A DNA stretch of 64,000 nucleotides from Brenneria rubrifaciens. Lineage in GTDB: Bacteria > Pseudomonadota > Gammaproteobacteria > Enterobacterales > Enterobacteriaceae. Below the pieces are notes generated by a model. The model made no database searches. It had not been told where the DNA came from and saw only the letters and a list, made by a program, of their open reading frames with translations. This document shows, piece by piece, positions 17,587 to 29,067 of the stretch. The position numbers were made by a program, and so were the translations under genes. The DNA is taken from NCBI RefSeq assembly GCF_005484945.1, contig NZ_CP034035.1, forward strand, positions 1,054,001-1,118,000, written 5' to 3'. Position 1 is the first letter of the stretch. Each line of letters starts with the position of its first letter.

Positions 17587-20292
17587 TCATGTGTGATCAT
17601 CGAGATATTGTCGATCACCGTTTACTTGCACCTTGAAATCAATTGGAGAGAGTAATACACAGACAAATTTTTCAATCTCATGAAGGTCATTCTCGATCTG
17701 TACGCTATCATGCGCAGTAATATGCTGCTCAAGCCGTTCACACAACTGTTTGCCAGGATGCAGGTTTAACATGGCAAACACGCCTTTCAGCCGATGTGCC
17801 GTTTGGGAAAGTGACATAAAATCGCCATTCTCCTTTTCAGTATACAGCCTCTTTAAATCATCGGGTACTGTCTCAATAAACAGAGAATAATAATCACTTG
17901 ACGCCAATTGACTGGCGTAAAACCCGTCGTCATGATTATCTTTCGCCCGCGCCGAATCGGTTGGCGCTTCGAGTTGTTGTTCAATCAACGTCAGTAATGC
18001 CTCCAGCAAAAGTTGGCTGATATTATAATTTGCCCTGAATCGGTGAGAACCCAGGGGAATTAATGTCCGGTCATCGCCGCTCAGCAATATAGAATAATCC
18101 GCAGTTCTTTCTGGATCGTCAGTGATACAAATGTCCACTTCCTGATTAATCTGCCGCTCATCACCGATCAGATAATTGGCACCCCAGCCGGTGAGAAGAT
18201 GGCTGACGATTTGCCGCACTTCGTCGGCGGTTATATCCAGTAATACCGTCATGCCATCCAGCAGCTTTTCTTCCTCGGCCGGCAGGGTTTCCGGCGTCAT
18301 TTTTACCGTTAAAATATAATGTGTCCCGAGCCCAGGCTTACTGTTAATCATTAACTTGCCGCCAAGTTTATTGCACAACTGATTACACAAAAACAGGATT
18401 AATCCCGAATTTTGTCCGAAGCGGTCAGCCGTGGTCGGATTGAGGAACGGATGATTGAGATTATCCTGTTCGGTGCCGGAGATGCCATTGCCGGTATCGC
18501 TGATTTGCACAATCAGTTTTTCCGGCGCGTTTTTGTCGCTGGTGAACGAAACGGTAATTTTTCCGTACTCGGTATTGGTGATGGAATAATTCAGCAGCAG
18601 CGATAAAGTCTTTTTCAGCAGCTCGCTATCGCCTTTATAGGTTCGATTGAGATCCAACTGGTAGTGATTGAACAGGCAAAGCCCTTTCTGATTAATTCGG
18701 GGCAGCCATTCCACCAATAAATTGTCCAGCATGGCTAGCGGAGAAAAACTTTCATTAACGAGTTTCCACTCCTGAGCGTCCAGTTTTTCCTGTAGAGCGA
18801 TATTATCCAGCAGTTCAATGGCGCAAGCGGTATCCGCGATAAGCTGCTCGGTTAATTGCTGTTGCTCGCCGCTGTCTTGGGCAGAGTGAAGGGTCTCCAG
18901 GTTTTTATGCAGCGACAGTAGCGGTTGTTTGAATTCGTTCAGCAGGTTCCTGAACAGACGCTTTCTGGCCTGCACATTTTTTTCATATTCACGCTGCACC
19001 AACTGAAGCTTTCTGCTGACCAGAATCTCTTTATCTTGTTCAAGCAGCAGAAACAGGTAGTAGTCGGTGGCATATTGGCTACGGAATTGGCGAATCTCAA
19101 ACATCTCGTTATTCACCGTTACCTGAACCACCCCCTGATGCTCGTCCGCCATGTTAGCCACTTTCTGTAGACTCAGATGCGGTAGCAAATGTTCTGCCTG
19201 CTCATTTTGAACAATCACTTTGTTACTGCCAAAATCGTAAATCAGTACCCCCATCGGAATTCTGCCGATGGTTTCACGATAAATGTTTAGCTGGTTTATC
19301 AACTGATCGGAAAGATCGTCATCCTTTGGATCAACATGTTTCTGGCGGAAAAGATAAAAACCGGAGAGGGTGACGATCAATAATGTCAGATTGAATAATA
19401 GCAGCCAGACATTATTGCTCAGGGCATCGTTAAGCAGCGCTTTCACTGGAATTTGAAAAACAATTTTCACCGGCGCGTTCACCAGCGAAGACGATATCTC
19501 AATCAGCGTTCCGTTTAATTGGACATTCGACATATCATCGCTATTGTCGTTCGTATCCAGCGTGTTGGCCGCTGGCGTATCCTGTCTCAACAGGAGATTT
19601 TCGCGTGATAGGGTGGTTGGAATCAAATCATTGATCGGTAAATCAAAAGCGATAATGGTAGCCAGATGACCGGGCTGATTGAATGTTGTGCGTAGCGTAA
19701 AATAGTAATCGTCATAAAAACGCAGCTTGCGGATCGGTGAGAAACTTTCCCGCTCATCCAGCACGTTGGCCTGTTGCAGCATTTCCGTGCGGCGGGCTTC
19801 GGCAATCGCCGTAATATAGCTGCCGCGAAACTGAGATGAGATATCCTTCAACGTCTGGGTTGAAATCATCGTCAGGCTATTATCCACCCCGTTCAGGTAA
19901 TACATGGAGTAAACGTTATTTTCCGCGCCCCACAGAATATCCAGGGAGAGTGAGATACGGCGGACGGCGTTCAACGTTGATATATCATGCTGGCCGAATA
20001 TCAGCGCATCGGTTTTCTGGCCGTTTTTTTCCACGTAAAAAATGTTGGGCATCAGATTGATGGCTTTAATGTTGTCGTCGCTGACGGGTGGAACGTTATT
20101 CAGATTGCCGTAAATCTGGTAGGTAAAAAAACGATAGGTATCAATGCGCTTTTGAATGCCCTGTGACAGGTCGGCCAGGTCGAGCTTCTTTACTGTCAGC
20201 CAGTTACTGAGGTAGTTATAGCCAAACGTACCGCTGACGAGACACAGCAGTAAGGTGAGCAGGGCAAAATAACGCATGATGATGACCGGCAT
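17587..20292 (-). CDS. rcsD: Rcs phosphotransfer protein
   Basis: 901 residues. Inner-membrane protein linking RcsC to RcsB. Two transmembrane segments (about 5-25 and 310-330) flank a periplasmic domain (with the conserved stretch LDERESFSPIRKL near 190-200), followed by a kinase-like domain without a phospho-His, the ABL domain, and a C-terminal HPt domain in which the phosphorylated His is in TAHRLKGVFAMLNL. A second ATG (20277) is an alternative start. It begins only 16 bases after the stop of the MFS gene upstream, so its promoter must lie inside that gene or the two are co-transcribed. Confidence 0.95.
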   Translation of the reverse strand: MPVIIMRYFALLTLLLCLVSGTFGYNYLSNWLTVKKLDLADLSQGIQKRIDTYRFFTYQIYGNLNNVPPVSDDNIKAINLMPNIFYVEKNGQKTDALIFGQHDISTLNAVRRISLSLDILWGAENNVYSMYYLNGVDNSLTMISTQTLKDISSQFRGSYITAIAEARRTEMLQQANVLDERESFSPIRKLRFYDDYYFTLRTTFNQPGHLATIIAFDLPINDLIPTTLSRENLLLRQDTPAANTLDTNDNSDDMSNVQLNGTLIEISSSLVNAPVKIVFQIPVKALLNDALSNNVWLLLFNLTLLIVTLSGFYLFRQKHVDPKDDDLSDQLINQLNIYRETIGRIPMGVLIYDFGSNKVIVQNEQAEHLLPHLSLQKVANMADEHQGVVQVTVNNEMFEIRQFRSQYATDYYLFLLLEQDKEILVSRKLQLVQREYEKNVQARKRLFRNLLNEFKQPLLSLHKNLETLHSAQDSGEQQQLTEQLIADTACAIELLDNIALQEKLDAQEWKLVNESFSPLAMLDNLLVEWLPRINQKGLCLFNHYQLDLNRTYKGDSELLKKTLSLLLNYSITNTEYGKITVSFTSDKNAPEKLIVQISDTGNGISGTEQDNLNHPFLNPTTADRFGQNSGLILFLCNQLCNKLGGKLMINSKPGLGTHYILTVKMTPETLPAEEEKLLDGMTVLLDITADEVRQIVSHLLTGWGANYLIGDERQINQEVDICITDDPERTADYSILLSGDDRTLIPLGSHRFRANYNISQLLLEALLTLIEQQLEAPTDSARAKDNHDDGFYASQLASSDYYSLFIETVPDDLKRLYTEKENGDFMSLSQTAHRLKGVFAMLNLHPGKQLCERLEQHITAHDSVQIENDLHEIEKFVCVLLSPIDFKVQVNGDRQYLDDHT

Positions 20293-20308
20293 TGATTAAT
20301 GATCCTGA

Positions 20309-21475
20309 TTAACGGGTAATGGTTCGCGCGCTGGCGCAAACGATCAGCAACAGCAGCGCCACACATCCGAAAGCGACGGACAGGTTGCTGAGTTGAGCGA
20401 TGAAACCCAACAGCGTCGGGCCAATCAGAATACCAGCGTAACCGACTGTTGTAATGGAGGCGATAGCCCTATTCGCCGGCATGATTTCCTGATTTCCCGC
20501 CGCACTGAACAGGATCGGCACGACGTTGGACGCGCCGATCCCCACCATGACAAAACCGAGAATCGAGGTTAGCGCACTGTCGATACTGATGGTCAACAAC
20601 AGACCGAGTGCCGCGCAAAGGCTGCCGCCGGTAAGGATAGCGTAGCGTCCGAGCGCATTGACCAGCCGATCGCCATTCAGTCTGCCGATCGTCATCGCGA
20701 CGGAAAACGCCGCGTAGCCGATGCCCGCTTGTGCGCTGCTCAGGTGGCGTTCGGCGGTTAAAAACAGTGCGCTCCAGTCCAGAATCGCGCCTTCCGCCAG
20801 AAACATGATGAAACATAGCAGACCGATAAACATCACCCAGCCGCGCGGTATCACCAAGAGCGGGCCGCCTTCGCGCTTATTGGTTGTACGCAACAGGTGT
20901 GCTTGCGCCATCGACATCAGGGCCAGCAGTAGCGCGACAATGACCAAAATGGCCATTAACGGCGATAGCCCCATCCACAGAAAAGCGCTGACGCCGCTTG
21001 CCCCGGCAATTCCGCCAGCGCTGAAAAAACCGTGGAAACCGGACATCATGGCCCGACCGCTGGCGCGTTCGACAAAGACGGCCTGAATATTGATTGAGAT
21101 GTCAATCATGCCGACCGCCGCGCCAAAAAACAGCAGGGCACCGGCCATGACGGGGATCGTATCGGCCAGTGTCAGCATCGGCAGAACCACGCACAGCACG
21201 GCGCTGGCGAGCAGAATAACGGTGCGGCAGCCAAATTTATCAGTGAGTGATCCGGTAAACGGCATCGTCAGCAGCGAGCCCATCCCCACAGAGAGCAGCA
21301 GCATGCCTAACGAGGCGTCATTAATATCCAGGCGATGTTTAACAAAAGGAACCAGCGGAGCCCAGGATGCGATAACGAAGCCTGCGACGAAAAAACTGAT
21401 GCGTGTGGCTGTCTGTGCTTTTCGACCGGGGTGCTGTTCATTACATAATGATTCGGAGTTCAGCGCTGCGCTCAT
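20309..21475 (-). CDS. MFS transporter, YbjJ-like
   Basis: 388 residues with about twelve hydrophobic segments and the MFS loop motif GSLTDKFGCRTVIL between helices 2 and 3. It resembles E. coli YbjJ, an uncharacterised inner-membrane MFS protein often linked to a HAD phosphatase, which is absent here. Substrate unknown. Its AAGGA lies unusually close to the ATG, so the start is not certain. The gene sits 16 bases before rcsD on the same strand, in the place where E. coli has ompC/micF. Confidence 0.85.
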   Translation of the reverse strand: MSAALNSESLCNEQHPGRKAQTATRISFFVAGFVIASWAPLVPFVKHRLDINDASLGMLLLSVGMGSLLTMPFTGSLTDKFGCRTVILLASAVLCVVLPMLTLADTIPVMAGALLFFGAAVGMIDISINIQAVFVERASGRAMMSGFHGFFSAGGIAGASGVSAFLWMGLSPLMAILVIVALLLALMSMAQAHLLRTTNKREGGPLLVIPRGWVMFIGLLCFIMFLAEGAILDWSALFLTAERHLSSAQAGIGYAAFSVAMTIGRLNGDRLVNALGRYAILTGGSLCAALGLLLTISIDSALTSILGFVMVGIGASNVVPILFSAAGNQEIMPANRAIASITTVGYAGILIGPTLLGFIAQLSNLSVAFGCVALLLLIVCASARTITR

Positions 21476-21751
21476 ATCCTTGGCGGTACTGTTGGGTAGA
21501 TGGAGGAAAGACTTCTTTCTACCATAATTAAGTTACTGAATCGAAGGATTCATCACCTGGCGATAGCGTAGGAGGGATTATTAGATGAGTTAACGTCAGG
21601 TTTGTGTGAAAGATGTTCAGTTGCAGCGTACCCGTTCTGTGCCGTGGGTGACGTTTACCCTTCACGAGTCTTGCGAGGCGGATAACCCGATGACCGGGAC
21701 TCTCGCTTTTTATCCTGAATAACCTCTCACCCAAAGTGGCTTTTTTTACCG

Positions 21752-21757
21752 TATAAT
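21752..21757 (+). promoter_or_regulatory. Possible -10 element of the men operon
   Basis: TATAAT 33 bases before the chosen menF start, preceded by a T-rich stretch. A clear -35 is not seen at the standard spacing. The 300-base gap upstream otherwise holds no recognisable gene. Confidence 0.5.
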
Positions 21758-21789
21758 CCCCTGATTTACATTTGGTTACCGGAGTCAGG

Positions 21790-23118
21790 GTGAAACAACT
21801 TTCCGACCTGTTGCGTGACGTGCAGCAGGATTTATGCCAACCACAGCCTGAAAATGCGGGTTTCAGACAGATAACAGGTTCACTGACCCTCGGCGAGCCG
21901 ATCGATCTGTTGTCATGGCTGGCGACGCAACCGGCGTATCCTCAGTTTTATTGGCAGCATCGTCAGGACAGTGAAGAAGCGGCGGTATGTGGTCAGGTTT
22001 GCGGTTTTCACTCTATTGAGGAGGCGGAAAGTTTTTTGTTACGGCAGGGATGCGATCGCCATACGCGAATCTGGGGCTTGAATGCTTTCGACCGGTCGGC
22101 GCGTGAGCACGGGGCCGGTATCTCCTCCAGCTCTCTGTTTCTGCCCCGCGTGGAGTTATTGCGCCAGAACCACACGCTCAGCCTGCGAATTAATCTATTC
22201 AGTGAGACATCGCTACAGCAGGATGCCGATGACGCCGCGGCATTCATCAAGTTGTTACTGCCCATGCGCCCGTTGCCACCCTTGCAGGCGGAAGTCTGCG
22301 CCGTGAGCCACCTGCCGGATCGCCGGAATTGGATCAAACTGCTGCAACAGACACTTGGCAGGATCGCGGCCGGAGAGATGGAGAAAGTGGTGTTGGCAAG
22401 AAAGACCACGCTAACCCTGAAACAGCCGTTGCAGGCGACCACCTTTATGGCCGCCAGCCGCGCGGTCAACCATCACTGTTTCCATTTTATGCTGGCGCAT
22501 GACGCTCGACAGGCGTTTCTCGGCTCCAGCCCGGAGCGGCTTTACCGCCGTCGTGAAACACGGCTTGAAACCGAAGCGCTGGCAGGCACCGTCGCCAGCG
22601 GCAAAAATGATGAAACCGCGGCGGCATTGGCGCACTGGCTAATGAAAGACACCAAGAACCAGTGTGAGAACATGCTGGTGGTGGACGATATCTGCCAGCG
22701 TCTGCGGCAGTCGGCGTTATCGCTGGATGTCAGGCCGGCTGAAGTGGTGCGGCTACGCAAAGTGCAGCATTTGCGTCGTATCATTCAGGCAACGCTGAGA
22801 AAGCAGTCGGATGCGGCGTGCCTTGAAGACTTGCAGCCAACGGCAGCCGTCGCCGGATTACCCAGACCGCCCGCCCGGCATTTTATTGCCGAAAACGAAC
22901 CTTTCGCGCGTGGCTGGTACGCGGGTTCTGCGGGTTACCTCTCCCGCTGTCAGTCAGAATTTTGCGTCGCGCTGCGTTCGGCTGAAATCAGTGACCACAT
23001 TTTGTCACTGTATGCCGGAGCGGGGATTGTAGCCGGTTCTGATCCAGAGCAGGAATGGCAGGAGTTGGAAAGCAAAGCCGCGGGCCTGAGATCGCTGTTA
23101 GACGGTGTTATGTCATAG
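21790..23118 (+). CDS. menF: Isochorismate synthase, menaquinone-specific
   Basis: 442 residues. Converts chorismate to isochorismate, the first committed step of menaquinone synthesis. The chorismate-utilising fold is clear in the C-terminal half: KVVLARKTTL, FLGSSPERLYRR, ETEALAGTVASG, and the terminal SLYAGAGIVAGSDPEQEW. The GTG at 21790 with GGAG before it is preferred over the upstream TTG frame at 21772. First gene of a six-gene men operon. Confidence 0.95.
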   Translation: MKQLSDLLRDVQQDLCQPQPENAGFRQITGSLTLGEPIDLLSWLATQPAYPQFYWQHRQDSEEAAVCGQVCGFHSIEEAESFLLRQGCDRHTRIWGLNAFDRSAREHGAGISSSSLFLPRVELLRQNHTLSLRINLFSETSLQQDADDAAAFIKLLLPMRPLPPLQAEVCAVSHLPDRRNWIKLLQQTLGRIAAGEMEKVVLARKTTLTLKQPLQATTFMAASRAVNHHCFHFMLAHDARQAFLGSSPERLYRRRETRLETEALAGTVASGKNDETAAALAHWLMKDTKNQCENMLVVDDICQRLRQSALSLDVRPAEVVRLRKVQHLRRIIQATLRKQSDAACLEDLQPTAAVAGLPRPPARHFIAENEPFARGWYAGSAGYLSRCQSEFCVALRSAEISDHILSLYAGAGIVAGSDPEQEWQELESKAAGLRSLLDGVMS

Positions 23119-23223
23119 TTTTATTTTATCTTTGTTGTGCTTGAGATGGGTCTATATCAAAGTGGGCGTTGTAAAAAAAAATATAATTTTTTGGAATCCG
23201 CAACCTGAGCTGTTGAGTAAATC

Positions 23224-24906
23224 ATGGCAACAAGTGTATTTAATCGTCGCTGGGCCGCCTTGCTGCTTGAAGCGCTGACCCGTCATGGCGTCCGCCACAT
23301 ATGCATTGGGCCCGGTTCCCGTTCTACGCCGCTGACGCTGTCAGCGGTCGATCAAGGCGCGTTGATTTGCCATACCCATTTTGACGAACGGGGATTGGGG
23401 CATTTGGCGTTGGGACTGGCGAAAGCGTCTCACGAGCCGGTGGCTATTGTGGTGACCTCGGGGACGGCTGCCGCGAACCTTTACCCGGCGATCATTGAAG
23501 CGGGGCTGACCGGGGAGCGGCTGGTGGTGTTGACCGCCGATCGTCCTTCCGAGTTGATTGATTGCGGCGCGAATCAGGCTATCCGCCAGAACGGATTATA
23601 CGCGTCCCATCCAACGGTCACGCTGGATTTGCCACGCCCCACGGCGGATATTCCCGCCAGTTGGCTGGTTTCCTCATTAGATAGCGCGATGGCGCAACTG
23701 GATCACGGCGCGTTGCATATTAATTGTCCGTTTGCCGAACCGCTTTATGGCGCGGACGATGACGCCGCTGTGCGTGACTGGCTACTGACGCTGGGTGACT
23801 GGTGGGACAGCGGCGAACCCTGGCTGCGTGAAATGCGGCAGACCACGCTGACGGTTCAGCCGGACTGGTACGAATGGCGGCAAAAACGCGGGGTGGTGAT
23901 TGCCGGACGCATCAGCCCGGCGCAGGGAGGGCTAGTGGCGCGGTGGGCGAACGAATTGGGCTGGCCGCTGATTGGCGACATACTGTCGCAAAGTGGTCAG
24001 CCATTACCCTGCGCGGATATCTGGCTGACGAACCCCGCGGCGCTGGCATGCTTGCAACAGGCTGAAATTGTCGTGCAGTTTGGCGCTAACCTGACCGGAA
24101 AACGCCTGCTGCAATGGCAGGCAAAATGTCAGCCACAGACGTATTGGCTGGTGGATAAACTGCCGGGGCGGCTTGACCCCGCCCACCATCGCGGCCGGCG
24201 TTTGATTGCCGACGTCGGTGACTGGCTGGTTGCCCACCCTGCCGTTGCGCAACCGCCCTGGGCGGATGAATTGAACGGTATCGCGCGCTATGCCCAGCGC
24301 CAGGTGAGCGGTTATTTGACCGATCGCTTCGGCGAAGCCCAGCTTGCGCAGCGAACCCCTGAATTATTGCCGCCGGACGGTCAACTGTTTATCGGCAATA
24401 GTCTGACGGTGCGTTTCATCGACGCGCTGGCGCAACTGCCGCCACAATATCCGGTATACGCTAACCGCGGAGCCAGCGGTATTGATGGATTGATCTCGAC
24501 GCTGGCCGGCGTTCAACGCGCGACGGGTAAGGCAACGCTTGGGATCGTGGGAGATCTTTCCGCGTTATACGATCTCAACGCGTTGGCTTTGCTGCGGCAG
24601 GCGCCGGCGCCGCTGGTGCTGATTGTGGTGAATAACAATGGCGGACAGATTTTCTCGCTGTTGCCGACGCCCGACGAGCAGCGTGAAACGTTTTATTGTA
24701 TGCCGCAACATGTCGAATTCGGTCATGCCGCCGCGATGTTCGGTCTCAACTATGCGCACGCAGAACGCTGGGAACAGATAGCGGACACGGTCGCCAGCGG
24801 CTGGACGCAGGGCGGCGTCACGCTGCTGGAAGTGGTGGTGCCGCCGAAAGACGGGGTGAAAACGCTGAACGCGCTGGTTTCACAGGCGTCAGCGTGGCCG
24901 CGCTGA
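23224..24906 (+). CDS. menD: SEPHCHC synthase
   Basis: 560 residues. Thiamine-diphosphate enzyme that couples 2-oxoglutarate to isochorismate, releasing CO2, giving SEPHCHC. An N-terminal pyrimidine-binding domain ([12 protein letters not shown], the catalytic Glu region [12 protein letters not shown]) and a C-terminal pyrophosphate-binding motif ([12 protein letters not shown] through [12 protein letters not shown]) are visible. The 105-base gap from menF contains an AT-rich segment with a TATAAT (23182-23187) that could be an internal promoter, with no good -35. Confidence 0.97.
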   Translation: MATSVFNRRWAALLLEALTRHGVRHICIGPGSRSTPLTLSAVDQGALICHTHFDERGLGHLALGLAKASHEPVAIVVTSGTAAANLYPAIIEAGLTGERLVVLTADRPSELIDCGANQAIRQNGLYASHPTVTLDLPRPTADIPASWLVSSLDSAMAQLDHGALHINCPFAEPLYGADDDAAVRDWLLTLGDWWDSGEPWLREMRQTTLTVQPDWYEWRQKRGVVIAGRISPAQGGLVARWANELGWPLIGDILSQSGQPLPCADIWLTNPAALACLQQAEIVVQFGANLTGKRLLQWQAKCQPQTYWLVDKLPGRLDPAHHRGRRLIADVGDWLVAHPAVAQPPWADELNGIARYAQRQVSGYLTDRFGEAQLAQRTPELLPPDGQLFIGNSLTVRFIDALAQLPPQYPVYANRGASGIDGLISTLAGVQRATGKATLGIVGDLSALYDLNALALLRQAPAPLVLIVVNNNGGQIFSLLPTPDEQRETFYCMPQHVEFGHAAAMFGLNYAHAERWEQIADTVASGWTQGGVTLLEVVVPPKDGVKTLNALVSQASAWPR

Positions 24907-25679
24907 ACTGCCGCAGAATAATGCCGGCGGCGCTATCGCCCGCACACCCGTGGCTGGTATGTCTGCACGGACTGCTGGGCAGCGGGGAAGACTGGCGCCC
25001 GATTATCCCTTTTTGCGGCGAATGGCCGCTGTTGCTGGTGGATTTACCGGGCCACGGCGCTTCGCAGGGCGTGGCTGCCGGTGACTTTGCGCAAATCAGT
25101 CAACAACTGGCGTTGACGCTGGAACAGCAAGGTATTGAACGCTATTGGCTGCTGGGGTATTCGCTGGGGGGGCGGCTCGCCATGTATCACGCCTGTTTCG
25201 GACCGCGCGGCGGCATACAAGGTCTGTTGGTGGAGGGCGGTAATCCGGGGCTTGAAAATCGGCAACAGCGTGAGGCGCGTTTATTGCACGATGCGCGCTG
25301 GGCGCGGCGCTTTCGCCACGAGGCGTTGGAAACGGTGCTGAACGACTGGTATCGGCAGGCCGTGTTTGCCGATCTGAACACCGCACAGCGCGATGCGCTG
25401 GTTGCCCGGCGCCGCCATAATCACGGCGCGGCGGTGGCGGCGATGCTGGAAGCCACCTCGTTAGGGCGTCAGCCCTGGCTGGTGGACAGTCTTAGGCAAT
25501 TGGTCATCCCATTTGGTTATCTGTGCGGCGTCAGTGACGGTAAATTTCAGGCGCTGGCGATGCAATATGGTCTGCCGTTAATACGCGTGGCGCAAGCCGG
25601 CCATAACGCGCATCAGGCGAATCCGGCGGAGTACGCCGCGCGGATGTTTTCTTTTATTTCGCATACCGTTAAGGACTGA
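24894..25679 (+). CDS. menH: SHCHC synthase, alpha/beta hydrolase
   Basis: 261 residues from the chosen start. Eliminates pyruvate from SEPHCHC to give SHCHC. Catalytic triad regions: oxyanion motif [11 protein letters not shown], nucleophile Ser in [12 protein letters not shown], Asp in CGVSDGKF, His in AGHNAHQ. Start choice: GTG at 24894 overlaps the menD stop and has AGG seven bases before it; ATG at 24921 gives 252 residues, the E. coli length, but has no ribosome site. Five bases separate it from menB. Confidence 0.92.
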   Translation: MAALNCRRIMPAALSPAHPWLVCLHGLLGSGEDWRPIIPFCGEWPLLLVDLPGHGASQGVAAGDFAQISQQLALTLEQQGIERYWLLGYSLGGRLAMYHACFGPRGGIQGLLVEGGNPGLENRQQREARLLHDARWARRFRHEALETVLNDWYRQAVFADLNTAQRDALVARRRHNHGAAVAAMLEATSLGRQPWLVDSLRQLVIPFGYLCGVSDGKFQALAMQYGLPLIRVAQAGHNAHQANPAEYAARMFSFISHTVKD

Positions 25680-25684
25680 TATTT

Positions 25685-26542
25685 ATGCTTTATCCCAGTG
25701 AAGAACAGTTTTACGCCCCGGTGGAATGGCACGATTGCAGCGGTGATTTTACCGATATCCTGTTTCACAAATCAGCGGATGGTATTGCCAAAATCACCAT
25801 TAACCGTCCGCAGGTGCGCAACGCTTTCCGTCCGCAAACGGTAAAAGAGATGATTCACGCGCTGGAAAATGCCCGTTACGACGAGGGGATTGGCGTGATT
25901 ATTCTGACCGGGGCCGGCGACAAGGCATTCTGTTCCGGGGGCGATCAGAAAGTCCGCGGCGACTACGGCGGCTATCAGGACGACAGCGGGGTACATCATC
26001 TGAACGTGTTGGATTTCCAGCGCCAGATTCGTACCTGTCCGAAACCGGTGGTGGCGATGGTCGCGGGCTATTCCATTGGCGGCGGTCACGTGTTGCACAT
26101 GATGTGCGATCTAACGATTGCGGCGCAAAACGCCATCTTCGGTCAAACCGGGCCGCGCGTGGGGTCTTTTGACGGCGGTTGGGGCGCGTCGTATATGGCG
26201 CGTATCGTCGGCCAGAAAAAAGCCCGCGAAATCTGGTTCCTGTGCCGCCAGTATGATGCGGCGCAGGCGCTGGATATGGGATTGGTCAATACCGTGGTTC
26301 CGCTGGCCGATTTGGAAAAAGAAACCGTTCGCTGGTGCCGCGAAATGCTGCAAAACAGTCCGATGGCGCTGCGCTGCCTGAAGGCCGCGCTGAACGCCGA
26401 TTGTGACGGACAGGCGGGGTTGCAGGAGCTGGCCGGTAACGCCACCATGCTGTTCTATATGACCGACGAAGGTCAGGAAGGCCGCAATGCCTTTAACGAA
26501 AAACGCCAGCCCGATTTCAGCAAATTTAAACGGAATCCCTAA
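25685..26542 (+). CDS. menB: 1,4-dihydroxy-2-naphthoyl-CoA synthase
   Basis: 285 residues. Crotonase-fold enzyme that closes the naphthoquinol ring of o-succinylbenzoyl-CoA. Family signatures are visible: oxyanion-hole segment [35 protein letters not shown], and the [18 protein letters not shown] stretch with the catalytic Asp. AAGGA precedes the ATG. Its TAA overlaps the menC start by one base (TAATG), showing translational coupling. Confidence 0.98.
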   Translation: MLYPSEEQFYAPVEWHDCSGDFTDILFHKSADGIAKITINRPQVRNAFRPQTVKEMIHALENARYDEGIGVIILTGAGDKAFCSGGDQKVRGDYGGYQDDSGVHHLNVLDFQRQIRTCPKPVVAMVAGYSIGGGHVLHMMCDLTIAAQNAIFGQTGPRVGSFDGGWGASYMARIVGQKKAREIWFLCRQYDAAQALDMGLVNTVVPLADLEKETVRWCREMLQNSPMALRCLKAALNADCDGQAGLQELAGNATMLFYMTDEGQEGRNAFNEKRQPDFSKFKRNP

Positions 26543-27513
26543 TGCGTCAGGTTGAAGTTTACCGCTACTGTGTACCGATGGAGGCGGGGGTGGTGCTGCG
26601 TAATCAGCGCCTGAAAACCCGCGACGGGCTGATCGTCAGTTTGCGACAGGGCGACCGGCAAGGCTGGGGTGAGATCGCGCCGCTGCCGGCGTTCAGTGTG
26701 GAAACGTTGGCGCAAGCCGAATCCGCCGCATACGAACAGCTCACGCGCTGGCTGGCGGGGGAAACCTGGTCTGACGATGTGCCGCCGTCCGTCGCCTTTG
26801 GCCTGAGCTGTGCTCAGGCTGAGTTGGATCAGCGCCTGCCGGTGACGGCGGATTACCGCAAAGCGCCTTTGTGTAATGGCGATCCTGACGAACTGTTCGC
26901 CATGTTGCAGGCGTTGCCCGGTGAAAAAGTGGCGAAGGTCAAGGTTGGGCTGTATGAAGCGGTGCGCGACGGCATGATCGTCAATATGTTGCTGGAAGCG
27001 TTGCCTGACCTGAAGTTGCGTCTGGACGCCAACCGCAGTTGGTCGCGAGCCAAAGCGGATGGCTTTGCCCGCTATGTCGCACCCGCGTTGCGCACCCGCA
27101 TTGCGTTTCTGGAAGAACCTTGCAAAACCCGTCAGGCGTCCCGTGAATTCGCACAGGAAACCGGCATCAACATCGCCTGGGACGAAAGCGTGCGCGAAGC
27201 GGGTTTCCGGGTGGAGGCCGAGCCGGGCGTGAGCGCGATTATCATCAAGCCAACACTGGTGGGAAGTCTGGCCCGCTGCGAGCAACTGGTGCGGGACGCG
27301 CGTCAGGCGGGATTGACGGCGGTGATCAGCTCCAGCATTGAATCCAGTTTGGGGCTTACCCAACTGGCGCGGCTGGCGCACTGGCTGACGCCGGACACCA
27401 TTCCCGGTCTGGATACGCTGGAGTTGATGCAGGCGCAGATATTACGACCGTGGCCGCAAAGCACATTACCCTTGTTATTGGCCGACCAACTGGAACCGGT
27501 ATGGCATTCCTGA
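26542..27513 (+). CDS. menC: o-Succinylbenzoate synthase
   Basis: 323 residues. Enolase-superfamily dehydratase converting SHCHC to o-succinylbenzoate. The KVKVGLYE segment carries the catalytic Lys pair, LRLDANRSW the first metal Asp, FLEEPCK the Glu, and IAWDESVRE the second Asp; a second catalytic Lys lies in [10 protein letters not shown]. The start overlaps the menB stop, and the end overlaps menE by 13 bases. Confidence 0.97.
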   Translation: MRQVEVYRYCVPMEAGVVLRNQRLKTRDGLIVSLRQGDRQGWGEIAPLPAFSVETLAQAESAAYEQLTRWLAGETWSDDVPPSVAFGLSCAQAELDQRLPVTADYRKAPLCNGDPDELFAMLQALPGEKVAKVKVGLYEAVRDGMIVNMLLEALPDLKLRLDANRSWSRAKADGFARYVAPALRTRIAFLEEPCKTRQASREFAQETGINIAWDESVREAGFRVEAEPGVSAIIIKPTLVGSLARCEQLVRDARQAGLTAVISSSIESSLGLTQLARLAHWLTPDTIPGLDTLELMQAQILRPWPQSTLPLLLADQLEPVWHS

Positions 27514-28904
27514 CCGACTGGCCCTGGCGTTATTGGGCCGAACAGACACCGCTTTCCGTCGCGCTGATTGATGGCGAAACCCGCTGGCGCTGGCGGCGGC
27601 TTGCTCAGCGTGTGGACCGGTTGGCCGCCGGGTTTGCGCAGCAAGGCGTGAAGTCCGGCAGTGGCGTGGCGCTGCGTGGTAAAAACAGCGGGACGATGCT
27701 GTGCTGCTATCTGGCGTTATTGCAATGCGGCGCGCGTTTGCTGCCGCTCAATCCTCAATTGCCCGAATCATTGACTGAAAACCTGCTGCCCTCGCTCGAT
27801 ATGCGCTACGGGCTGTGTCTGGATGGGCGACCGCCGCCGTCTGGTTTGATACCTTTATCGTGCCTATCTGATGTGCCTGCCCCGGTAATTCCCTCCGCCA
27901 GCCGGCGCTGGCAACCGGAACAGTTGGCGACGCTGACGCTGACCTCCGGCTCCAGCGGTTTGCCCAAAGCCGCCGCGCATACTTTTTCCGCTCATCTGGC
28001 CAGCGCGGAAGGCGTGCTGGAAATGATGGCTTTCTCAGCACAGGATAGTTGGCTGCTGTCACTGCCGCTGTTTCATGTTTCAGGGCAGGGGATTGTGTGG
28101 CGCTGGCTGGCCGCCGGCGCAACGATTGTCGTACGTGATCGCCAGCCGCTGGCGTCCGCGTTACGGGATTGTACCCATGCTTCCCTGGTGCCGACGCAGC
28201 TCTGGCGTTTGCTGTCGCAAGGTGCGCTTCCCGCCTCGTTGAATTCCGTATTGCTGGGCGGGGCGATGATCCCGCTGGCGCTGGCGCAGCAGGCCGAATC
28301 TCTCGGCGTGCGCTGCTGGTGCGGCTACGGCCTGACGGAACTGGCGTCGACGGTGTGCGCCAAGCGTGCCGACGGTCGGACAGGCGTCGGATTGCCGCTA
28401 AGCGGACGAGAAATTCGTCTGGCGGGCGAGGAGGTGTTATTGCGCGGCAGTACGCTGGCGTCTGGCTATTGGCGTGACGGAAAGCTTCTCCCCCTGGTCG
28501 ATGACGACGGATGGTTCCACAGCCAGGATCGCGGCAGCTTCGAGGACGGTGAGTGGCGTATTCTGGGCCGTCTGGATAACGAGTTTTTCAGCGGCGGAGA
28601 AGGCATCCAGCCGGAAAATATCGAAACGGTGCTGCTGGCGCACCCAGATATTCAACAAGCCTGCGTGGTGCCGGTTGATGACGCCGAGTTTGGTCAGCGT
28701 CCCGTTGCCGTCGTGGAGGTAACAGGGGCGACCTCGCTGGCGGCGATCCGTGACTGGCTATCGCCGCAGTTAGCCGGATTTCAGCGCCCGGTGGCCTATT
28801 ACGCGCTGCCTGCGGCGTTAAACAATGGCGGGATCAAAATCGCCCGCCGGCAGGTGAAAGCGTGGGTGCAGGCGAAACATCAAAATAGATGCGCAGATGA
28901 ATAA
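27501..28904 (+). CDS. menE: o-Succinylbenzoate--CoA ligase
   Basis: 467 residues. Acyl-adenylate-forming enzyme that activates o-succinylbenzoate with CoA. Core motif [16 protein letters not shown] near 150, then [10 protein letters not shown] and a C-terminal [14 protein letters not shown] with the adenylation Lys. The longer frame starting at 27450 is rejected because [12 protein letters not shown] matches the E. coli MenE N-terminus (MIFSDWPWRHW). The start overlaps menC by 13 bases. Last gene of the operon. Confidence 0.97.
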   Translation: MAFLTDWPWRYWAEQTPLSVALIDGETRWRWRRLAQRVDRLAAGFAQQGVKSGSGVALRGKNSGTMLCCYLALLQCGARLLPLNPQLPESLTENLLPSLDMRYGLCLDGRPPPSGLIPLSCLSDVPAPVIPSASRRWQPEQLATLTLTSGSSGLPKAAAHTFSAHLASAEGVLEMMAFSAQDSWLLSLPLFHVSGQGIVWRWLAAGATIVVRDRQPLASALRDCTHASLVPTQLWRLLSQGALPASLNSVLLGGAMIPLALAQQAESLGVRCWCGYGLTELASTVCAKRADGRTGVGLPLSGREIRLAGEEVLLRGSTLASGYWRDGKLLPLVDDDGWFHSQDRGSFEDGEWRILGRLDNEFFSGGEGIQPENIETVLLAHPDIQQACVVPVDDAEFGQRPVAVVEVTGATSLAAIRDWLSPQLAGFQRPVAYYALPAALNNGGIKIARRQVKAWVQAKHQNRCADE

Positions 28905-29067
28905 TGCGTGGCGAGCGGCAGGCACAACGATATTTCAGTTGATTAAAAGAATAAATCGGAAGCGAGGGCGATTTCGTGCTGGAGCAGAGGGATGATTACG
29001 GTAGAATCGCCGAAGGCAACAATATGTTTTTGCTCGTGCGTTTAATAACTCTTTTAAGGAAGTCGAC

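Noticed and set aside
21528..21734. 68-codon reverse frame between the MFS gene and menF
   Set aside because: No similarity or ribosome site; it lies in the men promoter region.
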